A stretch of DNA of 13,879 bases from Paenibacillaceae bacterium UBA6304 (GTDB taxonomy: Bacteria > Bacillota > Bacilli > Paenibacillales > Paenibacillaceae): contig DJTQ01000444.1 of assembly GCA_002439285.1 (NCBI GenBank), positions 1 to 13,879 of the forward strand, given 5' to 3'. Both the position numbers and the translations under genes were made by a program. The notes under the pieces were generated by a model, which was not told the DNA's origin, made no database searches, and was given only the letters and a program-made list of their open reading frames with translations. This document shows positions 1 to 8,121 of this stretch, one piece after another; position 1 is the stretch's first letter, and the number at the start of each line of letters is the position of its first letter.

Positions 1-54
1 CAATCAACGGTATTATTCAGATGTTTTCTAAAGTTCGCAGGATATTTTGCATCC

Positions 55-71
55 GGAAAGCGTTCTATAAT
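55..71 (+). promoter_or_regulatory. possible -10 box and cre-like site upstream of the GH130 gene
   Basis: A perfect TATAAT lies at 66-71, about 110 bases before the GH130 start. No good -35 box is visible at the usual distance. GGAAAGCGTTCTAT at 55-68 matches 11 of 14 positions of the CcpA cre consensus TGWAARCGYTWNCW and would overlap the -10 box, which would fit catabolite repression. Both assignments are inference from short motifs. I see no supportable gene in bases 1-183. Confidence 0.3.
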
Positions 72-183
72 AACCCTATAGGAAGTTGCCCAACCTTTCG
101 TGGTGCCGATAACGGAGCATTCCGTCGGGACTGCAAGCGGTTTGGCACATAGACTTTTAAGGTGTACAGGAGGAGGTAAACAG

Positions 184-1209
184 ATGAAGATCGAGAGACA
201 TCCGGACAATCCGATTGTGGTACCGGGGGGTTATGAGTGGAGAAGGGTAACCGTATTTAATCCGGCGGTTATTATCGATAACGGGAAGTTCTACATGATT
301 GAGCGGACGGCGGGGTCGCTGACACCGTGCAAAAATTACCTCGGATTGCTGGAAAGTGAGGACGGCGTGCGTTTCACGCATGTGAAGGACGAGCCGATCG
401 TTACGCCGGACATGCTCGGTTTCCCTTACGGCAGTGTGCAGGATCCGCGCATCGTCAAGATTGACGATACTTTCTATTTGAATTACGCGCTGCGCCCGTG
501 CGCCATGAGCTATTATCCGACAGGCAGAGGCGTGCCGGAACGTTCGATACCGGAATATCCGGACGGCTGGGGCGAGCAGGAAGGGCATTGGCTGACCCGC
601 TCCTCGATCCTGACCTCCAACAATTTGATAGACTGGGAGTTCCTAACCGACACGACGCCGCTGGAGATTAACGACCGGGACAACATTCTTTTCCCTGAAA
701 AAATAAACGGCAAATACGTGCTGCTGCGTCGTCCAGAGGAATATGTGGGTGAGACGTACGGCACAGATAAAGCGGGCATTTGGATCACCTATTCCGACGA
801 CCTGCTTCAATGGGATGAGCCCAAGCTGCTCGCGAAAGGTGAGAATCATGCCTGGGAGTCGCGCAAAATCGGCGGGTCGACACCGCCGGTGAAGACGGAT
901 CGCGGCTGGTTGGTGCTCTACCACGGGGTGGACGACGACATCGTGTACCGGGTGGGAGCGATGCTGCTCGATCTGGACAATCCGGAAATCATCCTCGCAA
1001 GGACCCGGAATTTCATTATGGAGCCTGAAACGTACTACGAAAAGTTCGGTTTCCAGATTCCTAACGTAATTTTCCCGACGGGGAATGTAGTGAAGGACGG
1101 CTTACTCTATATCTACTACGGGGTGACCGACACGGCGATCGCGCTGGCAACGGTTCCTCTGGAGGAATTGGTGGATTATATTCTGAACGAACCGGAAAAT
1201 GAATCGTAA
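184..1209 (+). CDS. GH130-family beta-mannoside hydrolase or phosphorylase
   Basis: Predicted cytoplasmic carbohydrate enzyme of 341 residues with no signal peptide. The five-bladed-propeller GH130 pattern is recognisable: FNPAVI near the N-terminus, QDPRI with Asp87 at the position of the family's proton donor, LFPEKINGKYVLL, a Trp-Glu-x3-Lys-Ile-Gly block around 224-230, YHG at 246-248, and FPTG and YYG near the C-terminus. Family members cleave beta-1,2- or beta-1,4-mannosides, by phosphorolysis or hydrolysis; which applies here cannot be read safely. A segment after the QDPR blade (YYPTGRGVPERSIPEYP) looks like an insertion relative to the short mannoside phosphorylases. The ATG at 184 is chosen because AGGAGGT at 171-177 precedes it by 6 bases; an in-frame ATG at 100 lacks such a site and adds 28 residues unlike the family. 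The sugar transporter follows 241 bases downstream, so it probably acts on the imported sugar. Confidence 0.85.
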   Translation: MKIERHPDNPIVVPGGYEWRRVTVFNPAVIIDNGKFYMIERTAGSLTPCKNYLGLLESEDGVRFTHVKDEPIVTPDMLGFPYGSVQDPRIVKIDDTFYLNYALRPCAMSYYPTGRGVPERSIPEYPDGWGEQEGHWLTRSSILTSNNLIDWEFLTDTTPLEINDRDNILFPEKINGKYVLLRRPEEYVGETYGTDKAGIWITYSDDLLQWDEPKLLAKGENHAWESRKIGGSTPPVKTDRGWLVLYHGVDDDIVYRVGAMLLDLDNPEIILARTRNFIMEPETYYEKFGFQIPNVIFPTGNVVKDGLLYIYYGVTDTAIALATVPLEELVDYILNEPENES

Positions 1210-1279
1210 AAGGCCTGGTTCCAATGTCCGGTGTCCGGTGTCGTATCGACCGCGATAAGCGGTATTCTCAAAATTAATC

Positions 1280-1293
1280 TGAAAACGCTTACG
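1280..1293 (+). promoter_or_regulatory. cre-like CcpA site upstream of the binding-protein gene
   Basis: TGAAAACGCTTACG matches 13 of 14 positions of the cre consensus TGWAARCGYTWNCW. It lies 158 bases before the binding-protein start and just upstream of two candidate -10 boxes. This suggests carbon catabolite repression of the transporter operon. The same 241-bp gap also contains a short GTCCGGT tandem repeat at 1226-1239. Confidence 0.55.
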
Positions 1294-1312
1294 ATTATCT
1301 TAATTATTCGGA

Positions 1313-1362
1313 TATAATCGAATATTCTTGGGATATTGGCCGAATCCAACTAGATTTATAAT
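1313..1362 (+). promoter_or_regulatory. candidate promoters of the transporter/two-component operon
   Basis: Two perfect TATAAT hexamers are present, at 1313-1318 and 1357-1362. Neither has a strong -35 box at 16-18 bases: the upstream one could pair with TTACGA at 1289-1294, which overlaps the cre site, and the downstream one only with poor matches. Weak -35 elements with good -10 boxes are typical of activator-dependent promoters. That would fit control by the AraC-type response regulator encoded in the operon, but this is inference. Confidence 0.4.
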
Positions 1363-1450
1363 GTGGAATATAACGGATCAAGGTAATAATACATCATGAT
1401 TTGTTAGTTTTTTCTAACCGGTATACATCATTCAGAAAAGAGGGTTGGTT

Positions 1451-2761
1451 ATGAACAAAACAAACAAAGGCAAGAAGGCGGTACTTCTCGGACTGGTCGC
1501 TATGCTGACGTTACTAACGGCGGCCTGTGGCAAAGACAATGCTGGCGGGAGCGGCAACGGTGGAAACGGAACGGAGACCATTACTTTGAACATGATGCAT
1601 CAGTGGACATCTCCAAACGTGGATAACGAAGTGTACAAGGCGCGAATTGCCGAATTCGAAAAGCAGCATCCGAATATTAAAATCAAACAAGACGGCGTGC
1701 CTGCCGCCCAGTATAAGACGAAACTGCGCACGCTTGCTGCGGGAAATAACTTGGCCGATATCAATGTGGTTTGGCCCGGCGCGGACCTGGATCCGCTAGT
1801 TGCCGGTAAATTACTGGAGCCGATCAATCCCCTGATGGAGAACTGGACCTCCATTTTGCCGGAGGAAGCATTGAGCGGATTTAATGTGGATGGACAACAA
1901 TATGCGGTACCGACCAAGCAATCCTTCGTCGATATCATTTACTACAACAAAGAAATGTTCGCTCAGGTAGGCTATGACCAATTCCCGGATACCTACGATA
2001 AATTCATCGACGCGGTGACCAAGCTGAAAGAGGCTGGCATTACGCCGATCTCGCTGGGAGATAAGGAACAATGGCCGCTGCAATCTTCTTATGTTTCGAT
2101 TATCGGGGACCGCTTTACGGGTAGCGACTTCCTGCCGGCTGTGCTTGAGAAGAAAGCCAAATTCACCGATCCGGAATTCGTTAAGGCGCTGTCCGTAATC
2201 GAGGAACTGGCCAAGCTGGGCGCGTTTAATACCGATGCCAACAACATGGACTCCGTACAAGCCCAGGATTATTTTATCCAGGGGAAAGCGGCGATGCATA
2301 TTTCTTCTTCGACCGTCGACGGAAGAGTACGCATCAACAACGAGGAAGCGGATAAGTTCGGCATTGCCATATTCCCGAGTGTGGAAGGCGGCAAGGGTGA
2401 TCCGAAGAAGAGCGCAGGCGTCGTACAGTACGGAATCGCGATCAAGAGCGGACTCAGCGAGAAGAAAAAGGCGGCTGCGGAAGAGTTTCTGAAATTTTTC
2501 GTAAACGAGGATTTGTACAAGGAATTGATTCGCAACGGCATCGTTGTTCCGGCGAAAGTGGAAATGCCGGAAGACGGAAGCAAGTACCTGGAGGAAATGC
2601 TGGCCTTGACGGGCAACGGCACGGCGCCTGTATTTGATGCCGTAGTACCCACACAGGTAGTCGATGTGCTGCAAAACGGACTTCAGGCTTTGATTATCGG
2701 CCAAGAAACGCCTGAAAAACTGGCGCAGGAAGTCCAGGAAGCTTTGGATGAACTTAACTAG
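1451..2761 (+). CDS. sugar ABC transporter solute-binding lipoprotein (CUT1 family)
   Basis: Extracytoplasmic sugar-binding protein of 436 residues (SBP family 1, like MalE or MsmE). It starts with a lipoprotein signal: basic residues, a hydrophobic stretch and the lipobox LTAAC, which predicts lipidation at Cys26. A low-complexity Gly/Asn/Ser linker follows, and then the mature domain with the typical motif order (TLNMMHQW, FEKQHPNIKI, ADINVVW, VPTKQSFVDIIYYNKEMF, FIQGKAAMHI). The ATG at 1451 is preferred over an in-frame TTG at 1445 because AGAGGG at 1439-1444 is correctly spaced from it. It is the first gene of a unit with two permeases, a sensor kinase and a response regulator, and it would deliver an oligosaccharide to the permeases. 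A terminator-like hairpin directly downstream probably makes this gene the most highly expressed of the unit. The substrate is unknown. Confidence 0.93.
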   Translation: MNKTNKGKKAVLLGLVAMLTLLTAACGKDNAGGSGNGGNGTETITLNMMHQWTSPNVDNEVYKARIAEFEKQHPNIKIKQDGVPAAQYKTKLRTLAAGNNLADINVVWPGADLDPLVAGKLLEPINPLMENWTSILPEEALSGFNVDGQQYAVPTKQSFVDIIYYNKEMFAQVGYDQFPDTYDKFIDAVTKLKEAGITPISLGDKEQWPLQSSYVSIIGDRFTGSDFLPAVLEKKAKFTDPEFVKALSVIEELAKLGAFNTDANNMDSVQAQDYFIQGKAAMHISSSTVDGRVRINNEEADKFGIAIFPSVEGGKGDPKKSAGVVQYGIAIKSGLSEKKKAAAEEFLKFFVNEDLYKELIRNGIVVPAKVEMPEDGSKYLEEMLALTGNGTAPVFDAVVPTQVVDVLQNGLQALIIGQETPEKLAQEVQEALDELN

Positions 2762-2802
2762 ATGGCCCATTAATCAAGCTGTCGTTCTAATCCGGTGCAA
2801 AT

Positions 2803-2830
2803 GAGAAAACCCGAACCCCGGGTTTTCTTC
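2803..2830 (+). terminator. terminator-like hairpin between binding-protein and permease genes
   Basis: AGAAAACCCG (2804-2813) pairs perfectly with CGGGTTTTCT (2819-2828) around a 5-base loop, giving a 10-bp stem followed by a pyrimidine-rich, U-rich tract. It lies in the 121-bp gap after the binding-protein stop codon. The next gene has its own good ribosome binding site and there is no obvious new promoter. The likely role is partial termination or 3' mRNA protection, so that more binding protein than permease is made, as known for several bacterial sugar ABC operons. Confidence 0.75.
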
Positions 2831-2882
2831 TTTCATCGGGCATGTAATACAAACAAGATAAGAAGAAAAGGAGGTATTCAAG

Positions 2883-3758
2883 GTGCAAACGCTAAGAGGA
2901 ACCAAGTTAGCCATTTTTTTCGGTTTGTTTCCGGCGCTGTTCATCTATCTCGGTATTGCCATCGTTCCGATCGGGTTGTCCTTGTACTACTCCGTCATGA
3001 ATTGGAACGGGATGGGCTCCATGTCCTTTGCCGGACTGGATAACTATATAAAAATCTTGAGCGACGACACCTTTTGGCTGTCGGTGAAGAACAATGTCAT
3101 CATCATGGTGACCGGCTTGATCGGCCAAATCCCTCTCGGCCTGCTGCTCGCGCTGCTGCTGAACCGCGGTCTGAAAGGTTCCGGGATTTTCCGGACCATC
3201 GGCTTTATGCCGGTCGTCATTTCCTCGGTTATGGTCTCCTTGATTTGGGGGATGGTGTATAACACGGAATACGGCATGCTGAACAATCTGCTCGGCATGG
3301 TCGGGCTGGACGGTTGGAAGCAGAACTGGCTCGGTGACCACAAATGGTCGATGCTGGCCATCAGTATCGCCTATATCTGGCAAAACTGCGGTCTCTACAT
3401 GGTTATTTTCCTGGCAGCGCTGCAGAACATTCCGGATGAAGTCAACGAGGCGGCGGAATTGGACGGAGCTACCGGACTGAAGCGGACGCTCAGGATTACG
3501 ATTCCGATGGTTCGGGGAACGATTATGGTTGGCGTCGTGTATAGCATTAGTAACTCCTTCCGCGTCTTTGATCTGATACAGATTTTAACGGGCGGCGGGC
3601 CGGCGCATCAGACCGAAGTTATGACCATTTACATGTACAATAGCGCTTTTATCAATATGCGTTACGGTTACGGTAGTGCGGTTTCCATTCTGGTGCTGCT
3701 ATTCAGTCTGATCGTCATTTCGCTGATCAACCGGCTTGGCCGGGAGAAAGACGCTTAA
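2883..3758 (+). CDS. sugar ABC transporter permease 1 (CUT1, MalF/UgpA-like)
   Basis: Integral membrane permease of 291 residues. About six hydrophobic segments are visible, near residues 9-32, 70-95, 102-125, 157-182, 213-235 and 263-284. The cytoplasmic EAA loop is clear: Glu189-Ala-Ala followed by DGA and, after the usual spacing, ITIP. This is the coupling site for the ATPase. The start is GTG at 2883, preceded by an excellent AAAGGAGGT at 2867-2875. It pairs with the second permease 18 bases downstream. No ATP-binding subunit gene is present in the window; in Bacillota, many CUT1 systems share one ATPase of the MsmX type, so that is the likely partner. Confidence 0.93.
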   Translation: MQTLRGTKLAIFFGLFPALFIYLGIAIVPIGLSLYYSVMNWNGMGSMSFAGLDNYIKILSDDTFWLSVKNNVIIMVTGLIGQIPLGLLLALLLNRGLKGSGIFRTIGFMPVVISSVMVSLIWGMVYNTEYGMLNNLLGMVGLDGWKQNWLGDHKWSMLAISIAYIWQNCGLYMVIFLAALQNIPDEVNEAAELDGATGLKRTLRITIPMVRGTIMVGVVYSISNSFRVFDLIQILTGGGPAHQTEVMTIYMYNSAFINMRYGYGSAVSILVLLFSLIVISLINRLGREKDA

Positions 3759-3776
3759 GGGAAGGAGGCATATCCG

Positions 3777-4607
3777 ATGAAGAGAAAGTCAGGGTTGTTC
3801 CAAGTATTCACATACACATTTTTGAGCTTGTTCGCTATTATTAATATAATTCCTCTCTTTTGGATGGTAGTTAATTCTTTTAAGAAGGAGCAGGAATATG
3901 CCGCCGATCCGTTTTCGTTTCCGAAAGTGATGCAGTTTTCGAATTACGCCAAGGCTTGGGAAGTAGCCAATATGAACGTGTATTTCCTAAACAGCTTGAT
4001 CATCACCTTTGTTTCGCTGATCGTCACAGTATTGCTGGGGGCACTTGCGGCCTATTTCCTTTCCCGTTTTAAATTTAAAATGAGGGGAACAACCTATAGT
4101 TTATTTTTGCTGGGGATGCTGGTACCGATCCATGCCACTCTCATTCCTATATTTCTGATCATGCAGAAGCTGCATTTGCTTGATACGTACTGGTCGCTGA
4201 TTTTGCCCTATACGGCGTTTCACTTATCCTTGACGGTGTTCATTCTGGAAGGCTTCATGCGCGGGTTTCCTAAAGATTTGGAGGAATCGGGCGTCATGGA
4301 CGGAGCAGGTGTCTATCGCATATTCTGGTCGATCATATTGCCGATCACTAGGCCGGCTCTAGCTACGGTCATTATACTGAACTTTATTTATAACTGGAAC
4401 GAATACTTATTCGCGCTCGTGTTGATTACCTCGACGGAACTCAAAACGCTGCCGCTCGGTTTGGCCAATTTCGTAGGTATTGAAACCGCGAGTCTTACCC
4501 TGCAAATGGCAGCGCTTACGATCGCGTTGATTCCGATTCTGATCTTCTATCTCTTGCTGCAGAAGCAACTCGTCAACGGGATGACGGCGGGGGCGGTCAA
4601 GGGCTGA
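3777..4607 (+). CDS. sugar ABC transporter permease 2 (CUT1, MalG/UgpE-like)
   Basis: Second membrane permease, 276 residues, of the MalG/YesQ type. The N-terminal hydrophobic segment ending IIPLFWMVVNSFK is characteristic, as is an EAA loop of the form EESGVMDGAG starting around Glu169, followed by ILPITRPALATV. The central Ala-Ala of the EAA motif is replaced by Ser-Gly, a tolerated variation. The C-terminus QKQLVNGMTAGAVKG is the standard family ending. The ATG at 3777 follows AAGGAGG (3762-3768) by 8 bases. It forms a heterodimeric channel with the preceding permease, and the sensor-kinase gene follows after 32 bases, consistent with one transcript. Confidence 0.94.
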   Translation: MKRKSGLFQVFTYTFLSLFAIINIIPLFWMVVNSFKKEQEYAADPFSFPKVMQFSNYAKAWEVANMNVYFLNSLIITFVSLIVTVLLGALAAYFLSRFKFKMRGTTYSLFLLGMLVPIHATLIPIFLIMQKLHLLDTYWSLILPYTAFHLSLTVFILEGFMRGFPKDLEESGVMDGAGVYRIFWSIILPITRPALATVIILNFIYNWNEYLFALVLITSTELKTLPLGLANFVGIETASLTLQMAALTIALIPILIFYLLLQKQLVNGMTAGAVKG

Positions 4608-4639
4608 ACCGGGTGAGCGGATGGAGAGGAAGAACCGAA

Positions 4640-6454
4640 ATGAAGACAGGCTACAGCAAATACTTGGGAAACTTCGGACTGAAGCGCAAAGCGCTGGTCA
4701 TCTTTCTGCTCTTTGTTATCCTGCCCACCTTTGGCGTCGGTGTAGTCGTGCAGTACAAATTTAATCAGGTCTTAAAAGATCAATTTATTAATTCTACGAA
4801 ACGAAATCTGGATAACGTGACGAGCCAGCTCGGAGAACAGACGAAAATGGTGGAGGACATCGCGAACTATCTCATTCTAAGTCCCGATATGAGATCGTTT
4901 CTGAGGCCTTCTCCGCCGCTGGGCAACGACGAGAGAGCCAATCTCAAACGGAATATAGAGGAGTTTCTAACCTTTCAACTCATGTCGCGCAGCTATATCC
5001 GCTCGATCGAAATATCCGGCTATAACAACAGTGTCATTGAGATGGGGGAGCCCTTTAGCGGAGATGAATCCGGGTGGGAGCGGCAGGCTGAAGCCCGCAA
5101 AGGAGGAATTGTCTGGACGCAAGGCTACAGCCTGAACAGCGATTGGAAAGGGGAAGTCAGGTTGCTCTCCATGTTCCGGATTCTGAATTCTTACAATGAT
5201 ATTACCATGCCGCTAGGCAGGCTGATCATCCGGATGGACGAGGCGGGTATCCTTCAATTGCTGGAACAAGGAATTTTCGAAGATGGGGCGGGAAGCGTAT
5301 TTGTAATCGGTGCGCAGGGTCAAGTCATTCTGGGCTCCAAGGATCGGTTAAGCGACAATTTCGAGCCCGATGAGATGCTTCTCGGAAAACTCGCTACCGG
5401 AAGAGAAGGCTTCTACTACTACCCGGATCACGGGAAACGCTCGCTAATTCTATATACGCCCATTGAAAATACCGGCTGGAATGTGGTGGCCATGATTCCC
5501 GAAGCCACCGTTGCCGAAAAATTTCGCGACGTCAAGTTGTTAATGCTGTTTATTCTCATTGCGATTCTGATGCTCGGTCTTTCCGCATTGATCGGATTCC
5601 ATTACACGATTATCAAGCCGATTTTGCGGTTGAAAAAAGAAACCTACCGGGTCACGCACGGAGACTTCAGCGCGCGAGTGCCGATTGAATCCCGGGACGA
5701 AATCGCGGAATTGAACCATAAGTTCAACGAAATGGTCTCCGAGATTCAGCAATTGATTGAGCATAAATACAAATGGGAGCTCAGAGAGCGCGAATCCGAG
5801 CTGAAGCTGATGCAGAATCAGATGGATCCCCATTTTCTCTACAATACGCTGGATATGATCCGTTGGACGGCAAGATTGGAGAAAGCGGACAAAACGAGTC
5901 AATTGATTGAAATGCTCTCTAAATTTTTCCGGGCCAGCGTGAATAACGGCAGTTACGAGACGACGCTCCGCAAAGAAATGGAGTTTGTCCGCTCCTATTT
6001 ATATTTGCAGCAGCGGCGTTTAGGGGACAAGCTGAAATACACTTTGAACATGGAGCCGGGAATTGAGGATACCTTGACTCTGAAGGCTACGATTCAGCCG
6101 CTCGTGGAGAATTATCTTAAACACGGATTCGACCGTACGAAAGCGGTCAATGAAATTCTGGTCAACGGCTATGCAGCAGGCGAGGAAATCTGGATCGATG
6201 TCATCGACAACGGGAAGGGGCTTGAGCCGAAACGAAGGGATGAGGTCAAGGCTTCGCTTCAAGGGCGAAACGCAAACCCGGGAGGAGCTATGTATAACAT
6301 TCATGAGCGGATTTCGATTTTTTTCGGAAATAACTATGGCTTGGAGATTGTCAGTACCTCCCCCGAAGGAACTTGGGTACGGCTGAGACTTCCCTCGGGA
6401 GAAATTCAGGATCATGGTGGTGAGCAGCATGGACAGATATTTGGCGAACAATAA
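4640..6454 (+). CDS. LytS/YesM-type sensor histidine kinase
   Basis: Membrane sensor kinase of 604 residues. In order: first membrane segment at about 18-37; extracellular sensing region at about 40-297; second membrane segment at about 300-322; HAMP linker at about 323-377; a His_kinase domain with QMDPHFLYNTLD, where His398 is the expected phosphorylation site; and a HATPase_c domain with N-box Asn491 (LVENYLKHG) and G1 box DNGKG at 523-527. This is the architecture of Bacillota kinases that respond to extracellular sugars, often with a binding protein. ATG 4640 is chosen because AGAGGAAG at 4625-4632 precedes it; an upstream in-frame GTG at 4613 has no comparable site. The partner is the next gene, which overlaps the end of this one. 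It probably senses the sugar carried by the adjacent transporter. Confidence 0.93.
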   Translation: MKTGYSKYLGNFGLKRKALVIFLLFVILPTFGVGVVVQYKFNQVLKDQFINSTKRNLDNVTSQLGEQTKMVEDIANYLILSPDMRSFLRPSPPLGNDERANLKRNIEEFLTFQLMSRSYIRSIEISGYNNSVIEMGEPFSGDESGWERQAEARKGGIVWTQGYSLNSDWKGEVRLLSMFRILNSYNDITMPLGRLIIRMDEAGILQLLEQGIFEDGAGSVFVIGAQGQVILGSKDRLSDNFEPDEMLLGKLATGREGFYYYPDHGKRSLILYTPIENTGWNVVAMIPEATVAEKFRDVKLLMLFILIAILMLGLSALIGFHYTIIKPILRLKKETYRVTHGDFSARVPIESRDEIAELNHKFNEMVSEIQQLIEHKYKWELRERESELKLMQNQMDPHFLYNTLDMIRWTARLEKADKTSQLIEMLSKFFRASVNNGSYETTLRKEMEFVRSYLYLQQRRLGDKLKYTLNMEPGIEDTLTLKATIQPLVENYLKHGFDRTKAVNEILVNGYAAGEEIWIDVIDNGKGLEPKRRDEVKASLQGRNANPGGAMYNIHERISIFFGNNYGLEIVSTSPEGTWVRLRLPSGEIQDHGGEQHGQIFGEQ

Positions 6455-8072
6455 CCGTGTAATCAGAATGCTGATCGTGGATGACGAGCCTGTGATCTGC
6501 GAAGGATTACGGTGCACGATCAATTGGGAGGAAATCGGCGTCCATGTCGTGGGAGAAGCCTACGATGGGGCGGAAGCGCTGCAAATCGTCAATGAACAAG
6601 AGGTAGATGTGGTTCTCTCCGATATTCGTATGGAGGGAATGGATGGTCTGCAATTGGCGGAGCGCCTGAAAGACCAATTTCCGAATGTACGGGTCATTAT
6701 GCTCAGCGGGTATGAGGATTTTGAATATGCCCGGCAGGCGATCCGCCTGGGAGTGAGCGATTATTTGCTTAAGCCGGTCGATATTGATGAGTTAATCGAA
6801 GTTGTGAAGAAGATTGCCGCCGGTATTCAGGCCGAAGAAAGGGACGGAGGAGTCCAGGAAGTGAAACTATGGTTGTCGAATATGGCACGCCATGGGACCG
6901 CATATGGCCAAGAAGCTCCTTCCTCCCTGCGCGGAATTCAGTTCCGCGTGCTGGCGACGCAACTGGACCGATTCTACGAGCGGTTTGGGGAGCACTCTCC
7001 GGAACAGTATAAGGAGATCCAGGACACTTGGATTCACAGGTTGCACGCGGCGATGACGTTAGTTCGTCCATTTCTCCGCGTGGTTTCCGTGTTTGAGCAT
7101 GAGAATTTGTTGATTACGCTGGTTGAATCCGATGTCAAGCTGGACCGGAAATCATGGGACGACCTGCTTGAGGAGTCGCTGCCGGAACTTCGGGAAGGAC
7201 AATTGTACTGCGGAGCCTCGGAGCCATACGAAGATCTCAGGGAGACTGCCGAGCGCTGCGTTGAGGCGAATGGGCTGCTTCCTTATCATGTGCTGGAGGG
7301 CAGGGCAATTCTATTGCCGGAATATCGGGAATCCTCCGAGTGCGACCGGGTCCTGCCCGCTTTCGATGTAACTGCGAGGGCTAAGGGCCTGGTAACGGCT
7401 ATGTTCAAACAGGAACCCGACGAAGTCGATGCTCTGGTCTCGGAGATGTTTCTTTTTTTTCGGGATGGAGGATATTTGCCTGGCGAAATATTTATAGCCT
7501 ATGAAGAATTGTCGGCATTGCTCCGGCAGCGGCTGCGGAACAGCGGCATGACCGAGCTGGATTACGGGCACAAAGCAAGTCTGGATTTCAATATATTTAA
7601 CTCTTATGTCTCGATTGAAATGATAGTGAAGGAAGAGATGCAAGAGTTGCTGCGGCAAATCGAGCTGAATGGGATCGACAAATCCTATTGGATCATCGAG
7701 AAGGCCAAAAGATATATGAACGAGCACTACCGCACGGATCTGAAGGCTTCCGAGGTGGCGGCCTGGCTAAAGATTACACCGAGTTACTTTAGTTGTATTT
7801 TTAAGCAAAGCACAGGTAAGGGATTTACGGAATACATGAACGAAATGCGGATGGAACAGGCGAAGGAGTTATTGGCCACCACGCATGATAAAGTGTTCGA
7901 AGTCGCGGATAAGGTGGGGTACAAGGAATATAAATATTTCGTTTCCGTGTTCAAGACGTATACGGGAATGACCCCGAAGGAATACCGCGGGATCAGGGCA
8001 ACCCGGGGCGCGGGCCGGATGAACCAAGGGCCTGAAGCATTAGGTCGGCGCGCAAGTAGTACAGATTGCTAA
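6414..8072 (+). CDS. AraC-family response regulator (YesN type)
   Basis: Cytoplasmic transcription regulator of up to 552 residues. The N-terminal receiver domain has the acidic pair in LIVDDE, the phosphoacceptor Asp70 in LSDIRMEGMDG, and Lys120 in LLKPVD (numbered from ATG 6414). A long middle region of unassigned fold spans about 145-420. The C-terminal AraC-type double helix-turn-helix runs over about 427-527 (EVAAWLKITPSYFS and FEVADKVGYKEYKYF). A non-conserved basic tail of about 25 residues follows. The start is uncertain: ATGs at 6414, 6429 and 6468 are all in frame, and 6468 would begin directly with MLIVDDE as in many homologues. With 6414 it overlaps the kinase gene by 41 bases, implying coupled translation. 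It is the cognate regulator of the preceding kinase and probably activates the transporter operon and the GH130 gene. Confidence 0.93.
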   Translation: MVVSSMDRYLANNNRVIRMLIVDDEPVICEGLRCTINWEEIGVHVVGEAYDGAEALQIVNEQEVDVVLSDIRMEGMDGLQLAERLKDQFPNVRVIMLSGYEDFEYARQAIRLGVSDYLLKPVDIDELIEVVKKIAAGIQAEERDGGVQEVKLWLSNMARHGTAYGQEAPSSLRGIQFRVLATQLDRFYERFGEHSPEQYKEIQDTWIHRLHAAMTLVRPFLRVVSVFEHENLLITLVESDVKLDRKSWDDLLEESLPELREGQLYCGASEPYEDLRETAERCVEANGLLPYHVLEGRAILLPEYRESSECDRVLPAFDVTARAKGLVTAMFKQEPDEVDALVSEMFLFFRDGGYLPGEIFIAYEELSALLRQRLRNSGMTELDYGHKASLDFNIFNSYVSIEMIVKEEMQELLRQIELNGIDKSYWIIEKAKRYMNEHYRTDLKASEVAAWLKITPSYFSCIFKQSTGKGFTEYMNEMRMEQAKELLATTHDKVFEVADKVGYKEYKYFVSVFKTYTGMTPKEYRGIRATRGAGRMNQGPEALGRRASSTDC

Positions 8073-8074
8073 AA

Positions 8075-8088
8075 ATAAAGCGCTTGCA
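8075..8088 (+). promoter_or_regulatory. cre-like site upstream of the dehydrogenase gene
   Basis: ATAAAGCGCTTGCA matches 12 of 14 cre consensus positions and has the palindromic core AAAGCGCTT. It starts two bases after the response-regulator stop codon and overlaps a candidate -35 box, so CcpA binding would block that promoter. Confidence 0.45.
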
Positions 8089-8112
8089 ATATTGCGTGAA
8101 AATAGAGACAAT
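8084..8112 (+). promoter_or_regulatory. candidate promoter for the SDR/ThuA pair
   Basis: TTGCAA (8084-8089) and GACAAT (8107-8112) are separated by exactly 17 bases; each matches 4 of 6 consensus positions for the vegetative sigma factor. This would start a transcript about 75 bases before the dehydrogenase start codon, making the SDR and ThuA genes a unit separate from the transporter operon. Motif-based only. Confidence 0.35.
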
Positions 8113-8121
8113 GAAAGTTGC

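Noticed and set aside
1..150. Tail of an upstream gene at the window start
   Set aside because: One frame stays open to about base 150, but it has no recognisable protein features and short open stretches are expected by chance.
1249..1263. Hairpin ACCGC/GCGGT after the GH130 gene as a terminator
   Set aside because: The stem is only 5 bp and no U tract follows.
1811..2770. Open frame of 319 codons on the - strand opposite the binding-protein gene
   Set aside because: Antisense shadow with no ribosome binding site support or recognisable domain; the + strand gene is clear.
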